64,000 nucleotides of DNA from Leishmania mexicana MHOM/GT/2001/U1103 (Eukaryota; Euglenozoa; Kinetoplastea; Trypanosomatida; Trypanosomatidae), in assembly GCF_000234665.1 (NCBI RefSeq), contig NC_018331.1:915298-979297 (forward strand), in the 5' to 3' direction. Below, one piece after another: positions 51,389 through 62,110 of the stretch (position 1 is its first letter; each line of letters starts with the position of its first letter). Under the pieces are notes generated by a model. The model was not told the origin of the DNA. It saw only the letters and a list, made by a program, of their open reading frames with translations, and made no database searches. Position numbers and translations under genes: made by a program.

Positions 51389-51700
51389 GGCTACAGTGTG
51401 TAGTATTATCACCTGTGACACAATGTGTCAAGGATGTGAAGAGCAACAACTTTTGTCACTCACGAGGAACAGCACGCAGAATACAGACCACGGATGTGGG
51501 AATAGGATAATGATACAGCGCAAGCAAAATTGGGAAAGAAGAAATCGTGAGTAAAAGTGAGGATATAAATCTAGCCCGTAAGGCTCTGTGCGTCGAGACC
51601 ATCCTTGTGAGGCCCACCATTCGACTGAGAGCCCAATCACATTCTCGCATAAATACGATTAAAACGGATATTTCAGATTGTAAATCCCTGCGAGTTTGTG
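51389..51700. other. Intergenic spacer
   Basis: Spacer of 312 bp, AT-richer than the others. It carries no gene; the hexamer-like strings present are single copies. Confidence 0.55.
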
Positions 51701-52951
51701 TTACATAAGAACACGGCACAGCTGACATGCTGTGTCAAGAGTACGCAATGAAGTTTCGTAGTTCATGACAAACACTACATTTTCCCCTCCACCATTCTCC
51801 CTGGCATTTGCACACCCGCACAGCAGGGCTGCGAGAAGACTATTCCGGAGCAGAAACGCCTCGATCTCACCCCCGGTTCCAAATCCCTCGGTCCCCAAAA
51901 CCTTGCTGTTTACTTCGCGGAGGACCGGTTTCTTCACAGTACCATACGAGGAGCGCCGTATTGATCCTGTACTCTCTCTAGCGTTCTTGGGGCAGTTTCT
52001 TACACGCAGTTTGAGGGTTAGACCAAATTGATGCTGCGTGGCCGTTGCCCAGCATCTCCACGACGTTCGACTGGGTTTTGCTCTTATGAAAAAGAGCCAG
52101 TCGCTAAAGTTCTCGAAGACTGTCCATCGAAGTGTTTTCTCCGATAAATCTACAGTCCTGCGTCCAAGTCGCTCAAGAAACAAGACCTTCCGCCTCCTAA
52201 AAGTTTCTTTCAGCTGCTTATCAACAGACTGCTGCACGAAAACAACTTGTACACCTGATTCGGTCAAGCACACCTCCAAGTGCTTTACATGACAGCAATC
52301 GTCTAATCGTCTGACGCAGCACGATCGAAAGAACTTCCGCTTTTGGGTCATTTGAGTGCAGAAAATAACTACATCCTTGCTTTCTGCGCAATCAAGCAGA
52401 AGAAAATCGAGCTCCGGGGTTTGTAAATCCCGCCCACCCTGAACAGTAGCGCTGTAAGCGGCGGCAGTTTCAGCACCTCTAATCTCTTTGCGGAAACCCT
52501 TTACAGAATTTGATAAGAAACTCGTTGGAGCTATGCCCTTATTGTGTGGTCTAGCAGCTTCAGAGGCGAGGCTAAGTGAGCTGAATACGTTGCTCCCGCG
52601 CTCGTCAACACCAAAGCGGTTTACTCCCAACGACAGTGGTAAAATTCGTTTCGTGCGTTCGCACTGCCAGTACAGCTTGCCAAGGTCTGCCCTCCTCTCC
52701 ATCAGCAGGCTGCAGAGCAGCCAGGACCCAATGAGTTGTTCTCTTCTTGTTTCCGCCTCCAGAGAGCCATAAGCCACAACTTTTAAAAAGGCGAGCAAGG
52801 TCGCAGTCTTCTCACTCCTGCTGCGCCTCCAGTGCTTGATGAAGGTGTCGACATCATCAACAAACGTCCTTGAATCTGCAGAAAACACCGGCCGAGCTTG
52901 CATGCGGACACGGCAGAAGCTGCTAAGAACTAGCAGTAAGTCAGTGTCCAT
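51701..52951 (-). CDS. Divergent group II chaperonin-like protein (BBS6/10/12-like candidate)
   Basis: The 416-residue product is the first gene of the cluster. Residues about 231-270 read SGVQVVFVQQSVDKQLKETF then RRRKVLFLERLGRRTVDLSE, which matches the helical-protrusion part of a chaperonin apical domain (NVVLVQKSI ... HFL ... ILVIERLGRKD). Near 357-372, GFGTGGEIEAFLLRNSL resembles the later PGGG-E---L chaperonin motif. The N-terminal equatorial portion is weak: I see no GDGTT nucleotide motif, and the protein is shorter than a full chaperonin (about 540). That combination fits the degenerate BBS-type chaperonins MKKS, BBS10 or BBS12, which assist BBSome assembly in flagellated cells. The gene is less GC-rich than those at the left. 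Confidence 0.5.
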   Translation of the reverse strand: MDTDLLLVLSSFCRVRMQARPVFSADSRTFVDDVDTFIKHWRRSRSEKTATLLAFLKVVAYGSLEAETRREQLIGSWLLCSLLMERRADLGKLYWQCERTKRILPLSLGVNRFGVDERGSNVFSSLSLASEAARPHNKGIAPTSFLSNSVKGFRKEIRGAETAAAYSATVQGGRDLQTPELDFLLLDCAESKDVVIFCTQMTQKRKFFRSCCVRRLDDCCHVKHLEVCLTESGVQVVFVQQSVDKQLKETFRRRKVLFLERLGRRTVDLSEKTLRWTVFENFSDWLFFIRAKPSRTSWRCWATATQHQFGLTLKLRVRNCPKNARESTGSIRRSSYGTVKKPVLREVNSKVLGTEGFGTGGEIEAFLLRNSLLAALLCGCANARENGGGENVVFVMNYETSLRTLDTACQLCRVLM

Positions 52952-52961
52952 GATTCCCTAA

Positions 52962-52989
52962 CGGCCGGACACACCAGTGTGTCCGGCCG
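52962..52989. repeat. 28-bp palindrome in the probable 5' UTR of the first gene
   Basis: Perfect 13-bp arms (CGGCCGGACACAC and its complement) are separated by CA. The palindrome ends 10 bp upstream of the ATG at 52951. If the leader is joined at the AG at 52991-52990, the mature 5' UTR would start with this hairpin. Confidence 0.92.
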
Positions 52990-53321
52990 CTTTCAGTGTG
53001 TTGCAAGAAGTGAACCCACAGAGAAAGTGGAGAGGTCTTCGAGGATTGACCCATGGTGTGAGACTACTTGATCGAGAACTTCAAACTGCACCCAGCATTC
53101 ATGATGGTGTTGGATGATGAAAGAGGGGTTTGGTATCTAGAATAACTATTCCTCCACGCAGCCTCACTGCGCAGGCAAAAAAGAATGCGTGGGTGACTTT
53201 TCTATGACTTGAGAATCAATGCTATCAATATTTTTGGCCCTCACCCTCCCCATGTCACACAAGGAAAGTCCCCCAGCACACTACCTTGGCGAACATTAAA
53301 AGATGGTTGTTTTTCCATAGA

Positions 53322-53357
53322 GAGTCGCCACTCAGCTGTGTGACAGCGTGGCGACTC
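53322..53357. repeat. Hairpin at the boundary of the anomalous segment
   Basis: GAGTCGCCAC (53322-53331) pairs with GTGGCGACTC (53348-53357), and an inner GCTGT/ACAGC stem closes on a GTG loop with a TCA bulge. The change in sequence character begins immediately to its right. Confidence 0.85.
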
Positions 53358-56300
53358 ACGTCCAGAGATATACGCCGCCTGGTTCACTACCACCACCAGC
53401 ACTGCGGATGAGCCTGCCACGGTTTATCCGAAAAGCGGCAGCTGGGCGGATCTTCTTTGCTGTTGCCTTCTCGAAAGAGTAGAGACGATGACTGGTCGTA
53501 CGATCCGCCCCCACCCACCCGCAAACGGTGACACCCCATAGGCCTCCCACGGGGCCCCGCCAGCCACCAGCTGGGCAATACCAAGGTGGCCCCTTCCGAG
53601 AACAACTTCTTAGAGGACCAGCGGACCCAAATGATATGAAGCAAAGTCATGCCGCCCTTATTCACCAAGCACAAACCGGCTCCGAGAGCAAACCCTGCCA
53701 CGCGAACAAAGAAAAGCTGAAAAATGAAGAACCCACTTTCCCCCACAGGCTCCCACCAGCCCCCCCCGCCGCGCGAAAAAAGGAAGGATTGGCCACACAC
53801 CCTTACCCCGGAAGAAAGAGCACACCTTTAAATAAACATTAACCAACCACACCCAGCTTTACCATCCTCAAACTTTATTTTGTCCACTGCTTACCCCTTT
53901 TACTTGAGAAGTTATCCTTTCATTTCCCTCCCCCAGTGAAAGACAATAACCGCCCCATCACCGATCACAACCCACCAAGATTGATGCGTCACCTGAGCCG
54001 AAACCCCACTGCGTTTTTCATCCCCCCTCTCTTCCCATGCGTTGCCCCATATCTTCTTTGCTGCCAAATGAACCCGACCAGCTTACCCGCAGCACAACTT
54101 TAAACAGTTCGAATCCGCCTAGCCCCGCTTTAAGAGCAGGCCCTTAACACAGTTGAAACAACACTCTTGCATTCACATTTCGTTTCGAAAAATAACCCCC
54201 TTCCACAAAGCACCTAAAAAAAAGGCGCCGAGGCAAGAACAGAACCGGCACCATTTTCCCACAGGATCAAATCCACATGACTGGGGCGACCTACGCGCGC
54301 AGCCCCAGGGCACGGCAACCCAAGCAAGCGCGAAAGACCGGCAGCACCCCCCCCAACGCCGCGGCGCCCAGGGCGCAGAGGGGCCCAAAACCACACGCCG
54401 CCACACACACCCCAGCGGCTCGGCTCCCGGCGGGGCTTTGCCTTGGCAACCTTTTCCCGCAAAAGCGCCTCCACCACGCACATGCCGGGCATACATCGGC
54501 GTGACCCGGGCATAGCCCACCCGGCACCCGCGCCCCTGACCGGGAGCCTTTTCAGTTCCGAGGAATGCGCCTGGTGGCGGCAAGCAAAATTGGCGCAGAT
54601 GAAAAGACCCCATGCGGGCCGGGTTTCTGGCCTTTGTCGAAAAGGCGGCCCCCGGATGGCCGGGGGTGGGGGGCGCATTCCCGTGGGGCTTTCATTTCCC
54701 CCAGTCTCTGCCACCAAAAGGTCTGCGGCGCGGCGTGCGGGGCAGGGCCTCGCCGACGTTAGGGGCCGTGGCGGGAAAATTGTCCACGAGCCCCTTCTTC
54801 CCCCGCGACGAAAAGGGGCCGTGCTGGCCAACCTGGTGGGAAAACAGGGGTCACCCAACCAAAGGTTTTCAGACGAACGCGCTTCAGCCATATTCTGGAA
54901 GATGGTCTAACCAATACATTCATGGAGCCGCGGCGGCAGCTCCGTTGGGGTAACCTGCCCCACATCAAAGGCTATCTTCTTTGGCGAAGACGCAATTTGC
55001 AAACCGGCCGAAGCCCCGCCACTTTTAGGTTTCAAACGACCTTTCGGCCCACGACCATTCCCTTATTACATGGGCGTCTTTACCTAGAACCCCGCTTTTG
55101 TTTTCTAGCCCCCACCTTTTTTTTGTAAGCGTGGGCCCCCGGGGGCCAGAGAGCAAAGCGCGATGGCATGCACTTTGTCAAAACCCACTTTTGCCGAACC
55201 GATTTTAGAAAGAAAAGCAGACTTACCGACGACTATATATGTATTTCTGTCATTTGTTTGGTTTTCTCTTCCTTTGGAAAGGCTTGTATAACACCGTCTT
55301 GTCGAACAGCCCCGCCGCCACGAAAAATAAAAAGGGGGTGGCCGCGGCGCGCCCCTAATCGCAGGCCGCGGCCCCTTTTTCCCCCGCAAGTCCAAAGCGG
55401 TGACTTACAAAGGTGTTTCAAATTTTCATTTTTTGTTGCTGCGGCAAGGCCTCCTTCCTTTGGGTTTTTATTTCCTCCAAAGCCGAGTTGGCGGCGGGGT
55501 GGTTTGTTGATTCGGAGAGCTTTCCCAAAAATGACGTTTTGGGTTTTTTTTCTCACTGTGAACCCCCTCGGTCTCCCGAGGCGGGTTACGACAATTTATC
55601 CGTTACGCCAGGGTTTTTGCAGCCGGCTTATTATAGACTAGACCCCGAAAGCGGCCAGTTTCCTGACCACTGAAAAAAAGCCCCGGCCCCCACCACTCAT
55701 TTTTGCCAGCCCGTTCGCCTTTGGGGGTGAGAAAATGGCATGTCGAAATCATACCGGTCAGGGCGTTTTTCGAAATCGATAGGATATTCGCACGCTGGCA
55801 CGATTTAAGAACCTGGCGAACCCTGGCCCAGGGACAAAAAAGATTAGAAAACATAACCGTCTCGTCGTAAATTGTGTTGGCGGTAGATAAAAACCAAAAA
55901 TATATTCTTTCGTTGCTGTGCCATGCGAAGCGCCAACTCTTCAAAACATCGCTAGGCCTGGCGTCGCCCACGTTGCCCCGAAGGCTTGCATTGCTACAAA
56001 CCCTTTCGGGTTGCGCAGCCTCGTTGCCAGTCGGTGATTGGGGCGGCGCGGGGTGCGTTTTGGTGCCCTGACCTTTAGCACCGAAAATAGACTTTCACAC
56101 TCCCCCAGTCGCAAGCAGCCTCGGCAGAACGTATGCGGCGCTTTGTGGACACAGACGCCGGGCATAAGCTGCCTTCACCCCCCCCGGCCGGTCGGGGTCC
56201 CTTTTTCAGTACCAGAGGTGGCCTGGTATTGGCAGGGCTGTCCGGCTTTTTCTTGGGGCGGGATCGGGCCCTGAAAGCATGGCGGGCATTTCTTGGCGTG

Positions 56301-58333
56301 AGCATTTTCGGGCGGCTGGCGGAGGGAAAGGCGACCACAATCCACAAGTGCTTTTTTTTCGGGATGAGAACAGTCTGTGCGCGCAGTTGCGCTTAGGGGG
56401 GCGTGGGTGTTGGGCCCGCAGGTTCCACGCACCAGAAAGCGCGAAGGAAAATGAATCTGATGGGGTGGGGCCCCAAGGAAGTGCAAGCTTACTCGTGAGG
56501 TCCGCGGGAGTTTATGATTCAACATGCGGCGGCGATGTCGGTGCAAAGGGTGGCTGGCTGTCGGCTGGCGCCGTATGTCCCACTCAGCTTAAGGTTCACC
56601 GTGTGGATTTTTGTGGTTGCGGAAGCTTGGGTAGAAGGGTCTGGGGGTGGGGGGAGGCGAAAGCATGCTTGCAAGACGCGGGGTGATGTCTGCGAGCGAG
56701 TCTTTTTGTGGTCGGGGGGTGGCCATTGTAACCGCCCATCATCCCGTTGATCCTCGGCCACCCCAGCCCCGTTTAAGATCCAGCCCCCCGTCGACAAGAA
56801 GCGGAGGATGCCACGGTGGAGGAGTAGCCACAGCCCAAAGGGGATCTGATTCCGAAAGGCCTCTTGCAATGACGGACCGAAGCCCTTTCATGTTCAATAG
56901 GTTGTGGCCGCGTAACTGCCGTCGGGGAAGTCTGAAAACATGCGCCGCCAGTTTCCACGCGGTGTGGGTTTCAGCGTTGCCAATGTGAGCAAATGACTAT
57001 TCCACACGGCGGGGGTAGGATCGGGGGCCTTGCAAACGGCGATGGGAATGGTGAGAAGTGATCTGCTCGCTGTGATTTGCAGAGTTTTTCCGCTGGGGTT
57101 TAAGGTGCTTTGGGGAAACCCCGTGGGGCCTCTATGGCGCGAACGGTGCCGACCCTGGTCCGCAATGTCGGAGGTAGGGGTAATTCTGGGAAGCCAGGGG
57201 GCGCTGGCCGTTTCTGGCACCCCAGAGGGATAGTAGGGCAGCTGCGTCTTACCACGGGTCAATGGGGTGTCTTCAAGTCCATGCGAGACGGCTGTAACTC
57301 GCGCAAGACTTTTGGAAGCCGAAAGATGGCATGGTTCCACTCGGCTCTCAGCGTTTGCCAAAGTCTTTCCGTTGACTACCGCCCCTGCCTGCTATGCAGG
57401 TGGGCGCCGTCGCCTAGAGTTTGTTGCCACCGGTCAAAGCAGTCTTGATGCGCATTTCTACCGCCCATCAGATGGTTCAATAGTATGGGGTTTACGCCTT
57501 CCCACCGCTTTACCCCGTGTTCTCTACGGCGTTAGGGCTTCCAGACAAACTGGTGACAGTGTCGAAAAACGAGTATGTGTTTTTTTTGCCAAAAAACGTG
57601 TTGTTATTAAGCAGCGTGGCTGTTTGAAGGCCAGGGAGGTAGTCTTCTATGAGAACAGATAAACAAGTCTAGGTGTATCACACCTAATGAACATTTCATA
57701 CTCAGTCAAGCAAACACCGTTAAGAGCGCAGTTTGCACGTTTATCTTTTCGGCCGCAGTGCTACTCATATTCCTTTCATCGCCTGAGATAGCCGGTGCAG
57801 ACCCCAACTCTGGCACAGCATCGCCGTTCCCACATCCTCCAGATTCCGATTCTTTTAAGAATCTGTGCCACTGCACCTGTTTGCAGAGACTTCTGAGTCT
57901 AGCCAATATAACCTTTCCTTCCGTCGATAAGGCCGCCGCCACATCTTGACAGGGGGGCGCGCACCACTTCAACCCCACGCTGCTCAGCGCCGCTTCCAGT
58001 ATCTCCAAACATCGTGATCAAGAGCGGTGCGTATCCTACTCTAGCACCCGCCCCGTTGCCACGTGCGCAAAAGGACTTGAGAAGTCATAGGCATAACGCG
58101 AAGCTTCTCCGCCCCGCTAAGTACAAAGTATCGAATACTTTAGCACCGCCACTACATATGCTGTTAATGTCGTCTTCGCAAAGCGCATACTAGTGCTTAA
58201 CGCTGGCGCTAGGATTTTCTCCACCAGCTCCCCATTTACCCAAGAAGGCACCTGCCACTATTACAGTGACGGCACAGCGTGCAAACCCCCCGCTGTGGCA
58301 GACCGCCGGTAAAACTACACTCCAGCCCTCTGA
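53358..58333. other. Anomalous gene-free segment (5 kb)
   Basis: No frame here has both an ATG and a recognisable protein. The sequence is dense in homopolymers of three to eight bases. The + strand is C- and A-rich at 53.5-54.5 kb and G-rich at 56.3-57.3 kb. A 14-bp GC palindrome (GGCCCCCGGGGGCC) lies at 55134-55147. It could be an old, heavily mutated element, subtelomeric junk, or poorly polished assembly; the sequence alone cannot decide. Nothing matching a reverse transcriptase, recombinase or surface-antigen gene was found convincingly. Confidence 0.5.
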
Positions 58334-61070
58334 GGCGCACTGGTTTGCGTCCCAGTACTTGGACATTCCCTTTCGCCACGCGCAGGGCCGTCGGAGGCGC
58401 ACTGGTTTGCGTCCCAGTACTTGGACATTCCCTTTCGTCACGCGCAGGGCCGTCGGAGGCGCACTGCTTTGCGTCCCAGTACTTGGACATTCCCTTTCGC
58501 CACGCGCAGGGCCGTCGGAGGCGCACTGGTTTGCGTCCCAGTACTTGGACATTCCCTTTCGCCACGCGCAGGGCCGTCGGAGGCGCACTGGTTTGCGTCC
58601 CAGTACTTGGACATTCCCTTTCGTCACGCGGAGGGCCGTCGGAGGCGCACTGGTTTGCGTCCCAGTACTTGGACATTCCCTTTCGCCACGCGCAGGGCCG
58701 TCGGAGGCGCACTGCTTGGCGTCCCAGTACTTGGACATTCCCTTTCGCCACGCGCAGGGCCGTCGGAGGCGCACTGCTTGGCGTCCCAGTACTTGGACAT
58801 TCCCTTTCGCCACGCGCAGGGCCGTCGGAGGCGCACTGGTTTGCGTCCCAGTACTTGGACATTCCCTTTCGCCACACGCAGGGCCGTCGGAGGCGCACTG
58901 TTTGGCGTCCCAGTACTTGGACATTCCCTTTCGCCACGCGCAGGGCCGTCGGAGGCGCACTGGTTTGCGTCCCAGTACTTTGACATTCCCTTTCGTCACG
59001 CGCAGGGCCGTCGGAGGCGCACTGGTTTGCGTCCCAGTACTTGGACATTCCCTTTCGCCACGCGCAGGGCCGTCGGAGGCGCACTGGTTTGCGTCCCAGT
59101 ACTTGGACATTCCCTTTCGTCACACGCAGGGCCGTCGGAGGCGCACTGCTTGGCGTCCAGTACTTGGACATTCCCTTTCGTCACGCGGAGGGCCGTCGGA
59201 GGCGCACTGGTTTGCGTCCCAGTACTTGGACATTCCCTTTCGCCACGCGCAGGGCCGTCGGAGGCGCACTGGTTTGCGTCCCAGTACTTGGACATTCCCT
59301 TTCGCCACGCGCAGGGCCGTCGGAGGCGCACTGGTTTGCGTCCCAGTACTTGGACATTCCCTTTCGTCACGCGGAGGGCCGTCGGAGGCGCACTGGTTTG
59401 CGTCCCAGTACTTGGACATTCCCTTTCGCCACGCGCAGGGCCGTCGGAGGCGCACTGGTTTGCGTCCCAGTACTTGGACATTCCCTTTCGTCACACGCAG
59501 GGCCGTCGGAGGCGCACTGCTTGGCGTCCCAGTACTTGGACATTCCCTTTCGTCACACGCAGGGCCGTCGGAGGCGCACTGCTTGGCGTCCCAGTACTTT
59601 GACATTCCCTTTCGTCACGCGGAGGGCCGTCGGAGGCGCACTGGTTTGCGTCCCAGTACTTGCACATTCCCTTTCGTCACGCGGAGGGCCGTCGGAGGCG
59701 CACTGGTTTGCGTCCCAGTACTTGGACATTCCCTTTCGCCACGCGGAGGGCCGTCGGAGGCGCACTGGTTTGCGTCCCAGTACTTGGACATTCCCTTTCG
59801 TCACACGCAGGGCCGTCGGAGGCGCACTGCTTGGCGTCCCAGTACTTGGACATTCCCTTTCGTCACGCGCAGGGCCGTCGGAGGCGCACTGCTTGGCGTC
59901 CCAGTACTTGGACATTCCCTTTCGCCACGCGCAGGGCCGTCGGAGGCGCACTGGTTTGCGTCCCAGTACTTGGACATTCCCTTTCGCCACACGCAGGGCC
60001 GTCGGAGGCGCACTGTTTGGCGTCCCAGTACTTGGACATTCCCTTTCGCCACGCGCAGGGCCGTCGGAGGCGCACTGGTTTGCGTCCCAGTACTTTGACA
60101 TTCCCTTTCGTCACGCGCAGGGCCGTCGGAGGCGCACTGGTTTGCGTCCCAGTACTTGGACATTCCCTTTCGCCACGCGCAGGGCCGTCGGAGGCGCACT
60201 GGTTTGCGTCCCAGTACTTGGACATTCCCTTTCGTCACACGCAGGGCCGTCGGAGGCGCACTGCTTGGCGTCCAGTACTTTGACATTCCCTTTCGCCACG
60301 CGCAGGGCCGTCGGAGGCGCACTGGTTTGCGTCCCAGTACTTGGACATTCCCTTTCGCCACACGCAGGGCCGTCGGAGGCGCACTGTTTGGCGTCCCAGT
60401 ACTTGGACATTCCCTTTCGCCACGCGCAGGGCCGTCGGAGGCGCACTGCTTGGCGTCCAGTACTTGGACATTCCCTTTCGCCACGCGCAGGGCCGTCGGA
60501 GGCGCACTGGTTTGCGTCCCAGTACTTTGACATTCCCTTTCGTCACGCGCAGGGCCGTCGGAGGCGCACTGGTTTGCGTCCCAGTACTTTGACATTCCCT
60601 TTCGCCACGCGCAGGGCCGTCGGAGGCGCACTGGTTTGCGTCCCAGTACTTGGACATTCCCTTTCGCCACGCGCAGGGCCGTCGGAGGCGCACTGCTTGG
60701 CGTCCCAGTACTTGGACATTCCCTTTCGCCACGCGCAGGGCCGTCGGAGGCGCACTGCTTGGCGTCCAGTACTTGGACATTCCCTTTCGCCACGCGCAGG
60801 GCCGTCGGAGGCGCACTGGTTTGCGTCCCAGTACTTGGACATTCCCTTTCGCCACACGCAGGGCCGTCGGAGGCGCACTGTTTGGCGTCCCAGTACTTGG
60901 ACATTCCCTTTCGCCACGCGCAGGGCCGTCGGAGGCGCACTGGTTTGCGTCCCAGTACTTGCACATTCCCTTTCGCCACGCGCAGGGCCGTCGGAGGCGC
61001 ACTGCTTGGCGTCCCAGTACTTGGACATTCCCTTTCGCCATGCGCAGGGCCGTCGGAGGCGCACTGCTTG
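58334..61070. repeat. 62-bp satellite array, about 44 copies
   Basis: Head-to-tail copies of a 62-bp unit, one form of which begins GGCGCACTGGTTTGCGTCCC and ends AGGGCCGTCGGA. Four copies are 61 bp, having lost a C in the GCGTCCCAG stretch. Variants occur at two main places (GGTTTGCG, GCTTGGCG or GTTTGGCG; and CCACGCGCAG, TCACGCGGAG, TCACACGCAG or CCACACGCAG) and are linked to each other. A block of six copies with the same order of variants recurs 1,115 bp apart. The unit has no stop codon in any + frame, so long open frames arise by chance. Edges are sharp on both sides. Confidence 0.97.
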
Positions 61071-61400
61071 GGATGTGAGTGTTGGAGTGTTGCTTTTTGA
61101 AGGTAGCGGTGTGAAGGCCGGGGTGACGGAGGGTGGAGGGTAGAGGTGGTGTTTTGATGCGGGGCTGACAGTGAGAGGCGTTGTTGTGAGAAAGAGGTGT
61201 GTGTGTGCGAAAAATGCGGCTGTTATTGGGGACTCGGATGATGAAGGGATTTGGTGACTTTGTAGGGGTGAGGGTGATGGAAAGGTTGCCGCGTGCACAC
61301 CAGTCCGTGAATCGTCACTCCTATGTCCGACACCGAAACGAGCCCGCGATTGTGTGGGCTGTGTGGAAGTGCCTGGGCAACGACTGAATGAGAAGGGGAG
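61071..61400. other. Unique sequence between the satellite and the gap
   Basis: G/T-rich non-repetitive sequence without a supported gene, ending at the assembly gap. Confidence 0.6.
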
Positions 61401-61500
61401 NNNNNNNNNNNNNNNNNNNNNNNNNNNNNNNNNNNNNNNNNNNNNNNNNNNNNNNNNNNNNNNNNNNNNNNNNNNNNNNNNNNNNNNNNNNNNNNNNNNN
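61401..61500. other. Assembly gap (100 N)
   Basis: A run of exactly 100 N, the usual placeholder for a scaffold join of unknown size. The order and distance of the flanking repeats are therefore uncertain. Confidence 0.99.
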
Positions 61501-62018
61501 ACGAGACAAACACGACGCGTCTTTTTGTGGGGTGTGTTCGCCCACACACGTATATACACACAACGCATGTTGCGTGTGTATATGTGTGTGTGTGTGTGCC
61601 GCACACGCGCGTCCACTGCCGTGTCACCACTTCTCTGCTCTGGAAGCTGACAGTACGAACTCCTCATCGGAGTGTGTGACGCCTTGCCCCCTCCCACACA
61701 TCCTCTCCTCCCATATATATTTATATATATGGGGTGGGGTGTGTTGTGCGTGTGGGGGGGCATGGCCATCGGAATATACCAAACAACAACTTTACGTCCC
61801 TCTCCAAACGAGAGAACATGCATGGGCTGGCATGAGCGGCATGCTTCACTTCGGTGGGGCTCGAGGGGCATTTACGTCCCGAGGCGCTGAACCTTGAGGC
61901 CTGAAATTTCATGCTCAGGGACACAATATATCTATCTATATATATATGGGGAATGCATATATATTATATGATGTGTGTCGCTTAGCTTCACGAAACTAGA
62001 AGAAAACGGTGCAAAAAA
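61501..62018. other. Unique AT- and TG-rich sequence
   Basis: Holds a TG tract near 61571-61598, an AT hairpin (CCCATATATAT, TT, then its complement) near 61710-61733 and further TA runs near 61927-61967. No gene is supported. Confidence 0.6.
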
Positions 62019-62110
62019 AAGGACCCGACAACCAGCTGTGTGTCTGTGTGGCGCATATATAGTTACTCTATATACACGTCCGCATACACACGGCTCGTTG
62101 TCGGGTCCTT
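62019..62110. repeat. 92-nt imperfect hairpin at the start of the 391-bp array
   Basis: AAGGACCCGACAAC (62019-62032) pairs with GTTGTCGGGTCCTT (62097-62110). Further paired stretches (AGC, GTGTGT, and a TATATA-containing top) continue inward to a loop around GTTAC. The outer arms recur at each 391-bp unit junction with a much shorter interior. Confidence 0.85.

Larger units (their letters stand above)
52952..53357. other. Upstream region of the gene cluster
   Basis: The last normal-looking DNA before the anomalous segment. On the transcribed strand a T/C-rich tract near 53030-53000 leads to an AG at 52991-52990, which would place the palindrome at 52962-52989 in the 5' UTR. Transcription of the cluster would be expected to begin at or beyond here, but no promoter motif can be recognised in kinetoplastids. 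Confidence 0.45.

Noticed and set aside
54105..54120. GTTCGAATCC, B-box-like string
   Set aside because: The flanking bases do not form a T-stem and no acceptor stem is found.
54214..54891. 225-codon minus-strand frame
   Set aside because: Gly/Pro/Arg-rich translation of the anomalous segment with overlapping open frames on the other strand; no family resemblance.
56894..57361. 155-codon minus-strand frame with FSDFPDGS and GFPQSTLNP, reminiscent of retroelement RNase H or RT motifs
   Set aside because: Motifs are short and in the wrong context, and neighbouring frames give nothing similar. Too weak to call a retroelement remnant.
51389..57540. Isolated TTAGGG/CCCTAA strings
   Set aside because: All are single copies; there is no telomeric array in the window.
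57706..58008. 100-codon minus-strand frame near the satellite border
   Set aside because: It begins with TTG, has no upstream ATG in frame and matches nothing. At best a remnant.
58266..61143. Long open frames of 160-700 codons on both strands across the satellite
   Set aside because: They follow the stop-poor 62-bp unit through all frames and are explained by the repeat. No independent protein signature or splice context supports them.
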